NCBI RefSeq assembly: GCF_011762225.1
Contig: NZ_JAASQI010000001.1
Span: 434,001 to 498,000, forward strand
DNA length: 64,000 nt
DNA from: Pseudochelatococcus lubricantis
Lineage (GTDB): Bacteria; Pseudomonadota; Alphaproteobacteria; Rhizobiales; Beijerinckiaceae
Reading direction: 5' to 3'
Made by a program: the position numbers and the translations under genes. The notes below the pieces were generated by a model that worked only from the letters and a program-made list of their open reading frames with translations, had not been told where the DNA came from and ran no database searches. Of this stretch, positions 43,965-53,521 are shown piece after piece. The number at the start of each line of letters is the position of its first letter. The stretch's first letter is position 1.

Positions 43965-44771
43965 TCACCACGCCGGCAGGATCGAGCCCTTGAAGCGGGT
44001 TTCGAGGAAGTCCGAGACTTCCTTCGACTGGTAGGCCTCGACGAGCGTCTTCAGCGCGGGCTTGTCCTTGTCTTCCGTGCGCACGGCGATGAAGTTGCCG
44101 TAGGGGTTGTTGGTGCGGCTTTCCTGCACGAGGGCGTCGGAGACGGGGTTCAGCCCGGCGCCGAGGGCGTAGGTGGTGTTGATCACGGCGCCGTCGAGAT
44201 CGTCGAGCTGCTTGGTGATCAGTGCGGCGTCGAGTTCCTTGAAGGACACCTTCTTCGGGTTCTCCGAAACGTCGAGCGGCGAGGCGTCGGCTTTCGCCGG
44301 ATCCTTCAGCTTGATCAGGCCGTTGGCGGCCAGCAGCTTGAGGGCGCGCGCGCCGTTGCTGGGATCGTTGGGGATGCCGATGGATGCGCCTTCGGGCAGG
44401 TCCGCGAACGTCTTGTGCTTCTTCGAATAGAAGCCGATGGGCTGGACGATGGTGTAGCCGATGGGGACGATCTTGTAGCCGCGCGCGGCGATCTGCGCAT
44501 CGAGATAGGGCTTGTGCTGGAAGGCGTTGGCGTCGAGATCGCCGCGCGCCAGCGCCTCGTTCGGCAGCGAGTAGTCGGCGAAGGTCACGAGTTCGACGTC
44601 GAGGCCCTTGGTCGCCGCGACCTTCTTCACGACCTCCGCGATCTCCTCTTCCTCGCCGCCGATGACGCCGAGCTTGATCTTGTCCGCCGCCTGCGCGGAC
44701 GAAAGGGCCGCTACGCCGGCGAGCACCGCGCCGATGGTCAGCGTCGCGATCCTGCGGGTAATCCTTGACAT
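43965..44771 (-). CDS. metQ: MetQ/NlpA-family methionine-binding protein
   Basis: A 268-residue periplasmic binding protein of the NlpA family, normally feeding the MetNI importer with D/L-methionine. A signal peptide ends near AQAADK (about residue 29), with no lipobox cysteine. Family segments are FADYSLPNEALARGDLDANAFQHKPYLD, IVPIGYTIVQPIGFYSKKHK, IGIPNDPSNGARAL and the late FIAVRTEDKDKPALKTLVEAYQSKEV. The ATG at 44771 has AGGAG 7 bp upstream. No metN or metI is adjacent, so it is an orphan here; its transporter must be elsewhere or its substrate differs. Confidence 0.92.
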   Translation of the reverse strand: MSRITRRIATLTIGAVLAGVAALSSAQAADKIKLGVIGGEEEEIAEVVKKVAATKGLDVELVTFADYSLPNEALARGDLDANAFQHKPYLDAQIAARGYKIVPIGYTIVQPIGFYSKKHKTFADLPEGASIGIPNDPSNGARALKLLAANGLIKLKDPAKADASPLDVSENPKKVSFKELDAALITKQLDDLDGAVINTTYALGAGLNPVSDALVQESRTNNPYGNFIAVRTEDKDKPALKTLVEAYQSKEVSDFLETRFKGSILPAW

Positions 44772-44907
44772 TGCCGTCTCCTGAGAAAAGCTGCGATCCG
44801 GCGCGGCGCGCCGGACCTGTGCCTCGAATGTGGCCATATTCCACACAGAATGTCTATGGATTTTATTTTTCCACAGCGGCGGACGTGTTTTTGTTTCCCG
44901 GCGGCAA

Positions 44908-46164
44908 TCAGCGTAGCAAGGCGATGCCCGCGCCGCCGAGCGCCGTGAGCAGCACGACGAGCCACGCCGGCGCCCGCCATACCATGAGCAGCAGGATCGA
45001 GACACAGACGAGGGTGAAGTCGCGCTCGTCCTTGACGGCGCTCGTCCATACGGGGTGGTAGAGCGCCGACAGCAGGATGCCGACCACCGCCGCGTTGATG
45101 CCCGACAGCGCGGCGCGCGCCGTGGGGCGCTCCTTCAGTTGCGACCAGAACGGCAGCACCCCGTAGACGAGAAGCAGGCCAGGCAGGAAGATGCCGGCAA
45201 GCGCGATAACCGCGCCCGCAAGGCCGGATGGCGGCAAGGTGTCCACCGCGCCCAGATAGGCGGCGAAGGTGAAGAGCGGGCCCGGCACGGCCTGCGCCGC
45301 GCCGTAGCCGGCGAGGAAGGCATCGGCGCTCACGCGGCCGCTTTCGACCATTGATTCCTCAAGCAGCGGCAGGATCACGTGGCCGCCGCCGAACACCAGC
45401 GCGCCGGCCTTGTAGAACGCGGAGAACAGGGAGGCGGTCGCCGACGCCCACGGCACGAAGGCCGCCGCCAGCAGCAGGGCCGCCAGCGCCAGCGCGACGC
45501 GCCCGGCCTGCGGCGATACGCGCACGGGGGCGGGCGGCGCATCGCTCTCCGCGCGCCCGGTGCTGTCGGCGCCGGCGAGCAGCCCGACAACGGCGCCGAG
45601 GACGATGGCGAGCAGTTGGCCCGCCGGCCCTCCCGGCACGATGGTGACGATGACGGCGGCGATCGCGAGCGTTGCGTGGAGGCGATCCGTGCAGAAGCTG
45701 CGCGCCATGCCCCACACGGCCTGCGCGACTACCGCGACCGCAACGACCTTGAGGCCGTGCAGGATGCCGGTTGCCACGATGCCCGTCAGGAATGCGGCGC
45801 CCTGCGCGAAGGCGAGCAGCAGCAGCACGGAGGGCAGCGTGAAGCCCGCCCACGCCACCAGGCCGCCGGCGAGCCCGCCCCGCATCACGCCCACGGCAAA
45901 GCCCGTCTGGCTCGAAGCCGGCCCCGGCAGGAACTGGCAGAGTGCGACGAGATCGGTGAACTCACGCTCCGACAGCCAGCCGCGGCGCGCCACGAAGCGC
46001 TCGCGAAAATAGCCGAAGTGGGCGATGGGGCCGCCGAAGGAGGTGACGCCCAGGCGGGAAAACTCCAGCAGGATGTCGGCAAGATTCGCGAGACTGTCCG
46101 GCGCCCCCGCACGGTCCCGCTCCGAATCGGCGGCGGTGGGGCGGCGATCTTCTGCTTTGCTCAT
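44908..46164 (-). CDS. chrA: Chromate transporter, long-chain CHR family
   Basis: A 418-residue inner-membrane protein with two homologous halves of hydrophobic helices. The N-half has FSRLGVTSFGGPIAHFGYFRERFVARRGWLSEREFTDLVALCQFLPGPASSQ. The C-half has GALVFGGGHVILPLLEE and GYGAAQAVPGPLFTFAAYLGA. Both paired CHR motifs are therefore intact. Long-chain ChrA proteins export chromate; the substrate is inferred from the family. No chrB-type regulator is adjacent. The acidic, polar first 25 residues precede the first helix. It is followed by metQ at 136 bp on the same strand and is divergent from purU. Confidence 0.92.
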   Translation of the reverse strand: MSKAEDRRPTAADSERDRAGAPDSLANLADILLEFSRLGVTSFGGPIAHFGYFRERFVARRGWLSEREFTDLVALCQFLPGPASSQTGFAVGVMRGGLAGGLVAWAGFTLPSVLLLLAFAQGAAFLTGIVATGILHGLKVVAVAVVAQAVWGMARSFCTDRLHATLAIAAVIVTIVPGGPAGQLLAIVLGAVVGLLAGADSTGRAESDAPPAPVRVSPQAGRVALALAALLLAAAFVPWASATASLFSAFYKAGALVFGGGHVILPLLEESMVESGRVSADAFLAGYGAAQAVPGPLFTFAAYLGAVDTLPPSGLAGAVIALAGIFLPGLLLVYGVLPFWSQLKERPTARAALSGINAAVVGILLSALYHPVWTSAVKDERDFTLVCVSILLLMVWRAPAWLVVLLTALGGAGIALLR

Positions 46165-46429
46165 GGTTCGTCGCTCATGGTAACGCGGCCTGTCGCGTTT
46201 CAGTTTATAGTTTTTTCAATCTAGGCGGTTCCGGATGAATATCATGTGACGCGGACCTTTGCCCCTGTCATGAAAGCGGAGCCGGCGTCATATGTGGTGA
46301 AACCGGCTTTGGATTCCCCGTGAAAAGTGCTACGCGCATGTCGCGCCGTCTTTCGGGCGCGGCTGCTTCGGCGTGATGCGCCGCCACGGCGCCGCCCGCG
46401 CGAGGGCCGCTTCGAGCCACGAGACACGG

Positions 46430-46479
46430 GGCCCGCGGAATGCGGGCCTCCCGACGAGGACCCGCCACGCGGCGGGGAG
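46430..46479 (+). promoter_or_regulatory. Structured purU leader covering the ribosome binding site
   Basis: Two hairpins follow each other directly before purU. The first pairs GGCCCGC with GCGGGCC around a 5-base loop (46430-46448, perfect). The second pairs CCCGCC with GGCGGG around ACGC (46461-46476). The second overlaps the GGGGAG Shine-Dalgarno at 46474-46479. The 320-bp gap 46165-46485 otherwise shows no gene. Translational control of purU-folD is possible. It does not match a riboswitch class I can recall. Confidence 0.4.
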
Positions 46480-46485
46480 CAAGTG

Positions 46486-47346
46486 ATGCCGGAAGAGAAG
46501 TACTTTCTAAGCCTGTCGTGCCGTAACCGCCCCGGAATTGTCGCCGCGGTGGCGCGCTGTCTGTTCGAGGGAGGCGCCAACATCCGCGAGGCGCACCAGC
46601 ATGACGACGTCGAGACCGGGACCTTCTTCTCGCGCATCGGCTTCAATTTCGTCAGAGGCGGCGATCTCGACGACATGCGCCGTGCCTTCGCCGCCGTTGG
46701 CGAGGAGTTCGGCATGACGTGGTACATGCGTCCCGTCTCCCTCCCGCAACGGGTACTCGTGCTGGTTTCGCGCTTCGACCATTGCCTCGCCGACATCCTG
46801 TATCGCTGGCGCATCGGCGAACTCAACATGACCATCGCCGGCATCGTCGCCAACTACCCGCGCGAGACCTACCAGCACCACGACTTCGACGGCATCCCCT
46901 TCGACTATCTGCCCGTGACGCGGGAAACCAGGGCAGAGCAGGAAGCGCAACTGTGGCGCATTGTCGAGGAACGACAGGTCGACCTCGTCATCCTCGCGCG
47001 CTATATGCAGATCCTGTCGCCGGAACTGGCGTCGCGGCTCGCCGGGCGCTGCATCAACATCCACCACTCGTTCCTGCCCGGCTTCAAGGGCGCGCGGCCC
47101 TATCATCAGGCCCACGAGCGTGGGGTGAAGCTCATCGGCGCCACGGCCCACTACGTCACCGGCGACCTCGACGAGGGCCCGATCATCGAGCAGGACGTGG
47201 AGCGCGTGACGCATCAGGACACGCCGGATGCGCTGGTGCGCAAGGGCCGCGACATCGAGCGGCGCGTGCTGTCGCGCGCCCTTGCGTGGCATCTCGACGG
47301 GCGCGTCATTCTGAACGGCCGCAAGACCGTCGTATTCAGGGATTGA
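46486..47346 (+). CDS. purU: Formyltetrahydrofolate deformylase
   Basis: A 286-residue cytoplasmic hydrolase releasing formate from 10-formyl-tetrahydrofolate, which regenerates free tetrahydrofolate. The N-terminal ACT domain is [32 protein letters not shown]. The catalytic domain has [13 protein letters not shown], then [24 protein letters not shown] with the N-H-D catalytic residues completed by [12 protein letters not shown]. The ATG at 46486 has GGGGAG 6 bp upstream. It is 3 bp before folD, so the two folate enzymes form an operon that can move one-carbon units between formyl, methylene and free folate. Confidence 0.96.
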   Translation: MPEEKYFLSLSCRNRPGIVAAVARCLFEGGANIREAHQHDDVETGTFFSRIGFNFVRGGDLDDMRRAFAAVGEEFGMTWYMRPVSLPQRVLVLVSRFDHCLADILYRWRIGELNMTIAGIVANYPRETYQHHDFDGIPFDYLPVTRETRAEQEAQLWRIVEERQVDLVILARYMQILSPELASRLAGRCINIHHSFLPGFKGARPYHQAHERGVKLIGATAHYVTGDLDEGPIIEQDVERVTHQDTPDALVRKGRDIERRVLSRALAWHLDGRVILNGRKTVVFRD

Positions 47347-47349
47347 GCG

Positions 47350-48228
47350 ATGAGTGCAAGGATTATCGACGGCAAGGCCATCGCGCAGGAGTTGCGCGAC
47401 GCCATAGCGGCGGAAGTGGCGGGCATCGCGGCGCGTGGCGGCGGGCAGCCCGGGCTCGCCGTCGTGCTTGTCGGCAATGACCCCGCGAGCGAGGTCTACG
47501 TCGGCTCGAAGGCGCGCCAGACAGTCGCCGTCGGCATGCGCTCGTTCGAGTATCGCCTGCCCGCCGACGTGCCGGAAGCGGACCTGCTGGCGCTGGTCGA
47601 CCGGCTGAACCGCGATGACGCCGTCGACGGCATCCTGGTGCAGCTGCCGCTGCCGGGCCACATCGACGCCAACCGCGTGATCGAGGCGATCGACCCGGAC
47701 AAGGACGTTGATGGGTTTCACCCGGTCAACGCCGGGCGGCTGCTGATCGGCCTGCCCGGCCTCGTTCCCTGCACGCCGCTTGGCTCGCTGCTGTTGCTGC
47801 AGAGCGTGCATCACGACCTTTCCGGTCTGTCTGCGGTGGTTGTCGGGCGCTCGAACATCGTCGGCAAGCCGCTGGCGCAACTCCTGCTGCAGCAGAATGC
47901 CACCGTCACGATAGCCCATTCCCGCACCCGCGATCTGCCGGCCGTCTGCCGTGGCGCGGATATCCTGGTGGCGGCGGTCGGCCGTCCGGAAATGGTGCGC
48001 GGCGACTGGATCAGGCCCGGTGCGACGGTGATCGATGTGGGCATCAACCGCCTGCCGCCCGCGCCTGGCGCGGCGAAAGGGCGCCTCGTCGGCGATGTCG
48101 CGTTCGAAGAGGCGAGGACGGTCGCGGGCGCGATCACGCCCGTGCCGGGCGGCGTGGGGCCCATGACCATCGCCTGCCTGCTGCGCAATACGTTGCAGGC
48201 CTTTAAGGCGCGGCACGGAGTTTCCTGA
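47350..48228 (+). CDS. folD: Bifunctional methylene-THF dehydrogenase/cyclohydrolase
   Basis: A 292-residue NADP-dependent enzyme interconverting 5,10-methylene-, methenyl- and 10-formyl-tetrahydrofolate. Key segments are YVGSKARQ with the catalytic Lys, [35 protein letters not shown] and [17 protein letters not shown] (nucleotide-binding). GDVAFEEA and [15 protein letters not shown] near the end complete the set. It directly follows purU. The repeat at 48289 lies 60 bp downstream and could act as its transcript end. Confidence 0.98.
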   Translation: MSARIIDGKAIAQELRDAIAAEVAGIAARGGGQPGLAVVLVGNDPASEVYVGSKARQTVAVGMRSFEYRLPADVPEADLLALVDRLNRDDAVDGILVQLPLPGHIDANRVIEAIDPDKDVDGFHPVNAGRLLIGLPGLVPCTPLGSLLLLQSVHHDLSGLSAVVVGRSNIVGKPLAQLLLQQNATVTIAHSRTRDLPAVCRGADILVAAVGRPEMVRGDWIRPGATVIDVGINRLPPAPGAAKGRLVGDVAFEEARTVAGAITPVPGGVGPMTIACLLRNTLQAFKARHGVS

Positions 48229-48288
48229 CCGCAAGGCGCATTCGGTCGCGCATCCGGATGCCCTCTCGCAGAACGGTCGGCCTGATTC

Positions 48289-48353
48289 AGCGCATTTTCC
48301 GATCACACCAGACCGGAAAATGCGCTGCAATTCTCTCTCTTGCGTGAATTCTG
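48289..48353 (+). repeat. Dispersed palindromic repeat, copy 1
   Basis: A perfect 13-bp stem AGCGCATTTTCCG / CGGAAAATGCGCT around a 12-base loop is followed by GCAATTCTCTCTCTTGCGTG and AATTCTG. The block matches the copy at 60920-61001 in order and spacing, but lacks its last 15-20 bases. It sits between folD and an Omp19-like gene. Confidence 0.75.
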
Positions 48354-48366
48354 GCGCCGAACAGCT

Positions 48367-49134
48367 TCAGCGTGACAGCGATACCGGTGCGCCGGACTTG
48401 GCCAGCACGCCGTTGAAGTTGCCGCCGCCGCCGCGCAGCCGCGCGACCACATTGCCGCGCGCGTAGAGATAAACCTCGTTGCCGCGCAGGTCCCAGGCGT
48501 TGACGCTCTTCAGGTCCTGCGAGGCGCAGCCGCTGGACGAGGCCCGGTAGAGATCGAGCGAAGGCGCGCTCGACAGCGTGACCCGGCAGGAACTGCCGGC
48601 AGCCTCGCTCGCCCGCCAGCTTCCTGTTACCGACGTGCGCGAGGGAGCGACAGCCGGCGGCGGCGCTGCCGGCGGCGGAGAGGCGGGCAGGGAGGCGACG
48701 GGGCCGGGCGGCGGATTGTTGTCCAGCGCGGCATTCGGGTCCGCCCCCTGCGACAGGTCGGCTCCCGGCGGCGGCGTGGTGGCCGACGGCATGGGTGTGA
48801 GGGTTGGCTCCGGCGCGGCTTGCGAGCCGGGCGGCGGCGGCAGCGGCGTGGAAACCACCGGGGCTGCGGGCGCGCGGCGTGGTGCGGGCTCGATATCGTC
48901 AACCGGCGCGGCGATGACGCGGGGACCTCCGCCGACGGGACCGCCATAGGGACCGGACGTCGAGAAGCGGGCGGAATCGGCGCACGCGCCGAGAAGCAGC
49001 GCGCCACCCAGCGCCGGCGCGAAGCGCATGGCGCGTCGCCAGCGCCGGTTCGCGGCCCGGGGCGTCGAAGCCTGAGGACGCGCGGCGACAACGCCAATCG
49101 TCCCTTCCGCGACCCTGATCATGCCGGAGTTCAT
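48367..49134 (-). CDS. Omp19-like lipoprotein with protease-inhibitor (Inh) domain
   Basis: A predicted outer-membrane lipoprotein of about 255 residues. The lipobox LGAC is within a hydrophobic stretch (FAPALGGALLLGACADS). A long Pro/Ala-rich linker follows, then a C-terminal beta-barrel domain of about 90 residues. This has GSWRASEAAGSSCRVTL, a paired Cys and the end LAKSGAPVSLSR, closely like Brucella Omp19, an Inh/AprI-fold protease inhibitor. Start choice: ATG at 49134 has AGGGA 5 bp upstream but gives a 35-residue N-region; ATG at 49029 gives a normal lipoprotein signal without a clear Shine-Dalgarno. Function as an envelope protease inhibitor is inferred. Confidence 0.78.
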   Translation of the reverse strand: MNSGMIRVAEGTIGVVAARPQASTPRAANRRWRRAMRFAPALGGALLLGACADSARFSTSGPYGGPVGGGPRVIAAPVDDIEPAPRRAPAAPVVSTPLPPPPGSQAAPEPTLTPMPSATTPPPGADLSQGADPNAALDNNPPPGPVASLPASPPPAAPPPAVAPSRTSVTGSWRASEAAGSSCRVTLSSAPSLDLYRASSSGCASQDLKSVNAWDLRGNEVYLYARGNVVARLRGGGGNFNGVLAKSGAPVSLSR

Positions 49135-49341
49135 CTCATTCCCTCGCGATAGCAAACGCACTGCAACGACCGGTTCGATGCGCTAACAAATGGATAAAGC
49201 TGTGATGTTATCCATGTCTTGTGTCCGCAGCTCAATCATGACCTGTTGACGAGCAACAGCGTCAATCCGCCCTTTTGTCCTTGTGCCATGAATACGGACA
49301 AATCGGGAGAAGATTTTCGCAGCAAGGGATCATCTCAATGA

Positions 49342-49377
49342 AATATGGCGCATTCCTGCAACAGAATGCGCCATATT
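49342..49377 (-). terminator. Strong hairpin after the sdh operon
   Basis: A perfect 14-bp stem AATATGGCGCATTC / GAATGCGCCATATT closes an 8-base loop. It lies 43 bp after the sdhB stop on the minus strand and is the likely end of the sdhCDAB transcript. The T run on that strand is short. Confidence 0.65.
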
Positions 49378-49419
49378 TTGCAAGAAGTTGTGATAAATGG
49401 CCACGCTACCCGGCCGGCG

Positions 49420-50205
49420 TCATACCTGCCGCACCACCATCATCTGCTTGATTTCGGCGATCGCCTTGGCCGGATTGAGCCCCTTCGGGCAGGCGTTGGC
49501 ACAGTTCATGATGGTGTGGCAGCGGTAGAGCCGGAACGGATCCTCAAGGCCGTCGAGCCGCTCGCCCGTCGCCTCGTCCCGGCTGTCGATCAGCCAGCGA
49601 TAGGCCTGCAGAAGGGCGGCGGGGCCGAGATAACGGTCGCCATTCCACCAGTAGCTCGGGCACGACGTCGAGCAGCAGGCGCAGAGGATGCACTCGTAAA
49701 GCCCGTCGAGCTTCTGGCGATCCTCATGGCTCTGGCGCCATTCCTTCTCAGGCGCGGGCGTCACCGTGTGCAGCCACGGCTCCACCGAGGCATGCTGAGC
49801 GTAGAAGCGGGTGAGGTCGGGCACCAGATCCTTCACCACAGGCATGTGCGGCAGCGGATAGATGTTGACGATGCCGTTCTGCGCCACCTCGTCGATGCCG
49901 CGCGTGCAGGCGAGGGTGTTCGAACCCGAGATGTTCATCGCGCACGAGCCGCAGATGCCCTCGCGGCAGGAGCGGCGGAAGGTCAGCGTCGCGTCGACGT
50001 TGTTCTTGATCCAGATCAGCGCGTCGAGCACCATCGGGCCGCAATCGTCGCGGTCGACGTGATAGCTGTCCATGCGCGGGTTGTTACCCGTATCGGGATC
50101 GTAGCGGTAGATGTTGAACAGCGTGGTCCGCGTGGCCCCAGCCGGAGCCGGCCAGACCTTGCCGGACGTCACCCGCGAATTCTTCGGAAGCCTGAACTCA
50201 GCCAT
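49420..50205 (-). CDS. sdhB: Succinate dehydrogenase iron-sulfur subunit
   Basis: A 261-residue peripheral subunit of complex II that passes electrons from FAD to ubiquinone. The 2Fe-2S ligands are in CREGICGSC and a later Cys (NTLAC). The 4Fe-4S site is [11 protein letters not shown], with the 3Fe-4S site in [17 protein letters not shown]. The C-terminal [15 protein letters not shown] is typical of alphaproteobacteria. It is the last gene of the sdhCDAB operon, 38 bp after sdhA, and is followed by a 14-bp hairpin. Confidence 0.98.
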   Translation of the reverse strand: MAEFRLPKNSRVTSGKVWPAPAGATRTTLFNIYRYDPDTGNNPRMDSYHVDRDDCGPMVLDALIWIKNNVDATLTFRRSCREGICGSCAMNISGSNTLACTRGIDEVAQNGIVNIYPLPHMPVVKDLVPDLTRFYAQHASVEPWLHTVTPAPEKEWRQSHEDRQKLDGLYECILCACCSTSCPSYWWNGDRYLGPAALLQAYRWLIDSRDEATGERLDGLEDPFRLYRCHTIMNCANACPKGLNPAKAIAEIKQMMVVRQV

Positions 50206-50243
50206 TGTCTTTGCTCTCTTCGCTCATCCTTGCGGGGGCCGTA

Positions 50244-52064
50244 TCAGTAGACGCGCGCCTTCGGCTCGATGTACTGGATTTCGTTGGACATCGTGTAGGT
50301 GTGCACCGGACGGTAATCGAGCGTCACCTTTTGCGAACTGGTGTCGAGCCACGCCAGCGTGTGCTTCATCCAGTTGGCGTCGTCGCGGTTCGGATAGTCC
50401 TCGCGGGCGTGGGCGCCGCGGCTCTCCAGCCGGTTGAGCGCGCCCTCCATCGTCACCACGGCCTGCGTGATGAGATTGTCGAACTCCAGCGTCTCGACGA
50501 GGTCCGAATTCCAGATCAGCGAGCGGTCGGTGACGTGGACATCCGCAGCGGACGACCACACCTCGTGGATCAGCTTCACGCCCTCTTCCAGCACCTCGCC
50601 GGTGCGGAACACGGCGCAGTTGGACTGCATCGTGCGCTGCATGTTGAGGCGCAGTTGCGCCGTCGGCGTGGAGCCCGACGCATGGCGGAAGTGGTCGAGA
50701 CGCGACAGCGCCAGTTCGGCCGAGTTCTTCGGCAGCTCCGGCTGCTTCTCGCCCGGGTTGACGATTTCGGCGGCACGCAGGCCAGCCGCGCGGCCGAACA
50801 CGACAAGGTCGATCAGCGAGTTAGATCCCAGGCGATTCGCGCCGTGCACCGACACGCAAGCCGCCTCACCGAGCGCCATCAGGCCGGGGACGATCGAGTC
50901 GGGATCGCCGCCGCGCTTCGTCACCACCTCGCCGTGGTAGTTCGTCGGGATGCCGCCCATGTTGTAATGGACGGTCGGCAACACCGGAATAGGCTCCTTC
51001 GTCACGTCGACGCCGGCGAAGATGTGAGCCGATTCGGAAATGCCCGGCAGGCGCTCTGCCAGGATGGCCGGATCGAGGTGATCGAGGTGCAGGTAGATGT
51101 GGTCCTTGTTCTTGCCTACACCGCGGCCTTCGCGAATCTCGATCGTCATCGAACGCGACACCACGTCGCGCGAGGCGAGGTCCTTGGCGGACGGCGCGTA
51201 TCGCTCCATGAAGCGCTCGCCCTCGGAATTGGTGAGGTAGCCGCCTTCGCCGCGCGCGCCCTCGGTGATCAGGCAACCCGCCCCGTAGATGCCGGTGGGG
51301 TGGAACTGCACGAACTCCATGTCCTGCAGCGGCAGGCCGGCACGCAGCACCATGGCGTTGCCGTCGCCCGTGCAGGTGTGGGCGGAGGTGGCCGAGAAGT
51401 AGGTGCGGCCGTAGCCGCCGGTGGCCAGAATGACGAGCTGCGCCCGGAAGCGATGCAGGGTGCCATCGTCGAGCTTCAGCGCCACGACGCCCCGGCAGCG
51501 GCCCTCATCGTCCATGATCAGGTCGATGGCGAAATACTCGATGAAGAATTCCGTGTTGTTCCGGACTGCCTGCCCGTAAAGCGTATGCAGCATGGCATGG
51601 CCGGTGCGGTCGGCGGCCGCGCAGGTGCGCTGCGCGGTGCCCTTGCCGAAATGCGTCGTCATGCCGCCAAAGGGGCGCTGATAGATCTTGCCCTCTTCGG
51701 TGCGCGAGAACGGCACGCCCCAGTGCTCCAGCTCGTAGACGGCCGCGGGCGCGTTGCGCACCAGATATTCGATGGCGTCCTGATCGCCGAGCCAGTCCGA
51801 CCCCTTGACGGTGTCGTACATATGCCACTGCCAGTTATCCTCGCCCATGTTGCCGAGCGAGGCCGAGATGCCGCCCTGCGCCGCGACGGTGTGCGAGCGG
51901 GTGGGGAACACCTTCGTGACGCACGCCGTGCGCAGACCGGCCTGCGAACAGCCGACGGTGGCGCGAAGACCCGCGCCGCCCGCGCCCACCACCACCACAT
52001 CGAACGTGTGATCGGTGATCGGATAGGCGTTGCCGATGACGGCGGGAGAGGAAAGCGTGGCCAT
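50244..52064 (-). CDS. sdhA: Succinate dehydrogenase flavoprotein subunit
   Basis: A 606-residue catalytic subunit with covalent FAD, oxidising succinate to fumarate. The dinucleotide fold is [12 protein letters not shown]. The flavin-linking His is in [12 protein letters not shown] and is followed by [15 protein letters not shown]. Substrate-site segments are [15 protein letters not shown] and [21 protein letters not shown]. The end is the conserved [20 protein letters not shown]. It lies 2 bp after sdhD and 38 bp before sdhB. Confidence 0.98.
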   Translation of the reverse strand: MATLSSPAVIGNAYPITDHTFDVVVVGAGGAGLRATVGCSQAGLRTACVTKVFPTRSHTVAAQGGISASLGNMGEDNWQWHMYDTVKGSDWLGDQDAIEYLVRNAPAAVYELEHWGVPFSRTEEGKIYQRPFGGMTTHFGKGTAQRTCAAADRTGHAMLHTLYGQAVRNNTEFFIEYFAIDLIMDDEGRCRGVVALKLDDGTLHRFRAQLVILATGGYGRTYFSATSAHTCTGDGNAMVLRAGLPLQDMEFVQFHPTGIYGAGCLITEGARGEGGYLTNSEGERFMERYAPSAKDLASRDVVSRSMTIEIREGRGVGKNKDHIYLHLDHLDPAILAERLPGISESAHIFAGVDVTKEPIPVLPTVHYNMGGIPTNYHGEVVTKRGGDPDSIVPGLMALGEAACVSVHGANRLGSNSLIDLVVFGRAAGLRAAEIVNPGEKQPELPKNSAELALSRLDHFRHASGSTPTAQLRLNMQRTMQSNCAVFRTGEVLEEGVKLIHEVWSSAADVHVTDRSLIWNSDLVETLEFDNLITQAVVTMEGALNRLESRGAHAREDYPNRDDANWMKHTLAWLDTSSQKVTLDYRPVHTYTMSNEIQYIEPKARVY

Positions 52065-52066
52065 CG

Positions 52067-52462
52067 TTAAACCCCGAACGAAATCTTGAGAACGGCGAAG
52101 ATCGCCGCAATGGCGACGGCCGCGGTGAACAGCGTGTTGGCGATCACCGCCGCGACCTTACATCCCTCGTGATGGACATAGTCCTCGATCACGACCTGCA
52201 GGCCGAGGCGGCCGTGGATCGCACCGGTGACGACGAACAGCAGCAGGATGATGGAGGTGAGCGGGTGGCCGACCAGCGCCCGCGCTGCCTCGTAGTCGCG
52301 CCCCGAGGCGCAGATGACGATGGCGATGAACGCGAGAACCAGCGGCACCAGCGCCACGGCGGTCAGCCGCTGCTGCCAGAAATGCCCGGTGCCCGACTTC
52401 GCCGAGCCAAGACCGCGAACGCCCTTGACCGGCGTGCGGATGGAGAAATCAAACTGTCCCAT
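52067..52462 (-). CDS. sdhD: Succinate dehydrogenase membrane anchor SdhD
   Basis: A 131-residue membrane subunit with three transmembrane helices (about residues 33-52, 63-84 and 100-122). It holds the quinone site and one heme ligand. The first segment has [14 protein letters not shown], and helix two ends in [21 protein letters not shown], which carries the conserved His and the DY quinone-site pattern. It follows sdhC by 24 bp and is 2 bp before sdhA. Confidence 0.95.
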   Translation of the reverse strand: MGQFDFSIRTPVKGVRGLGSAKSGTGHFWQQRLTAVALVPLVLAFIAIVICASGRDYEAARALVGHPLTSIILLLFVVTGAIHGRLGLQVVIEDYVHHEGCKVAAVIANTLFTAAVAIAAIFAVLKISFGV

Positions 52463-52486
52463 TGCAGCCTCCTGTCCGATGCCCGG

Positions 52487-52900
52487 TTAGCCGACGCTCA
52501 GGCCGATGGCCCACAGAACCACCGTCAGGATGCCGGAAACGATCAGCGTGGCGCGCGCCATTCCCATGCGCGTCTTGAGGTCGTAGCCGTAGCCGAGATC
52601 CCAGACGAAGTGCCGCAGCCCGCCCGCGAGGTGGTGCAGCAGCGCCCAGGTGTAGCCGAACAGCACGAAACGGCCGATGGCCGAACCGAACACGGCCTGG
52701 GCCGTGGCGAAGGCGTCCGGCCCCGCCGCCAGCGAGACCAGCCAGTACACCAGCAGCAGCGTGCCGGCATAAAGGGCGACGCCGGTGGCGCGGTGGATGA
52801 CCGACATGGCCATTGTCCATGTCAGCTTGTAGATCTGCAGGTGGGGGGACAGCGGACGAGCCACTGCGCGCGGGGTGGTGGGGGCTTTCGCCTCGGCCAT
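52487..52900 (-). CDS. sdhC: Succinate dehydrogenase cytochrome b556 subunit SdhC
   Basis: A 137-residue membrane subunit. The cytoplasmic lead RPLSPHLQIYKLTWTMAMSVIHRATGVAL has the SxxHR quinone-site motif. Three helices follow, and HHLAGGLRHFVWDLGYG contains the heme-b ligand His. It is the first gene of sdhCDAB. GGAG lies about 8 bp before the ATG. Confidence 0.96.
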   Translation of the reverse strand: MAEAKAPTTPRAVARPLSPHLQIYKLTWTMAMSVIHRATGVALYAGTLLLVYWLVSLAAGPDAFATAQAVFGSAIGRFVLFGYTWALLHHLAGGLRHFVWDLGYGYDLKTRMGMARATLIVSGILTVVLWAIGLSVG

Positions 52901-52965
52901 GATCTCAGGTCTCCTCCATGACCGCGGTGCCCCTGGCGGGCACGGACGGTAAACCGGAGCACGCT

Positions 52966-52995
52966 CTTACAGTCTAGAGCTACTCGAAGTTGCAA
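52966..52995 (-). promoter_or_regulatory. Candidate promoter of sdhCDAB
   Basis: On the minus strand TTGCAA and TGTAAG are separated by 18 bp, about 65 bp upstream of sdhC. The spacing is one base above the optimum and the -10 is weak. Confidence 0.3.
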
Positions 52996-53142
52996 TGCTT
53001 CGTATCCAATATGTCGCACGTTAGCAACGTATTGCGCCGAATCCCCGGTGACAAAATTTTCCGTCTGTCACTGCGCCGTTCCGGGCGGGGAGGGCTCGCC
53101 TGCGCGGGGGCTGGCTGCGCCTCGGCCCAGCCCTTGCACCCG

Positions 53143-53508
53143 TCATTTGCGGCGGGCGGATTTTCCGGCAGCGCCACTGTCGGTCGCGTCGAGGCAGTCG
53201 GCAAGGGCCGCGGCGATTCTGTCCGCGTCTCCCGACAGGCGGACGGATTTCAAGCGCGAGGTATGGCCGGCGATCACTTCCGCAGCGGACGCCGGCAGGC
53301 CCGCGCTCTTCGCCACCAGCTTCAGCAGCGCGGCATTGGCCGCGCCGTCCTCCGGCACCTGGCGCACGCGCGCCAATATCACGGGCCGCCCGTCCGACAG
53401 GATGCCCCGTCCGTCGATCGAATCACGTCCGCCCCTGGGCGTGAGCCGCACGGTGAGGATGAGGCCCCCGCGCTCCGCCCGCCACGGTTCCGTTTTTCCG
53501 GCGTCCAT
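53143..53508 (-). CDS. DUF167 (YggU-like) protein
   Basis: A 121-residue small cytoplasmic protein of the DUF167 family. It has the beta-rich core LTVRLTPRGGRDSIDG, then VRQVPEDGAANAALLKLVAK, the most conserved stretch, and a late VIAGHTSRLKSVRLSGD. The biochemical role is unknown. It starts 13 bp after yggT on the same strand, a common pairing. The C-terminal tail is Lys/Arg-rich. Confidence 0.9.
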   Translation of the reverse strand: MDAGKTEPWRAERGGLILTVRLTPRGGRDSIDGRGILSDGRPVILARVRQVPEDGAANAALLKLVAKSAGLPASAAEVIAGHTSRLKSVRLSGDADRIAAALADCLDATDSGAAGKSARRK

Positions 53509-53521
53509 CGAAGCCGCGCCG

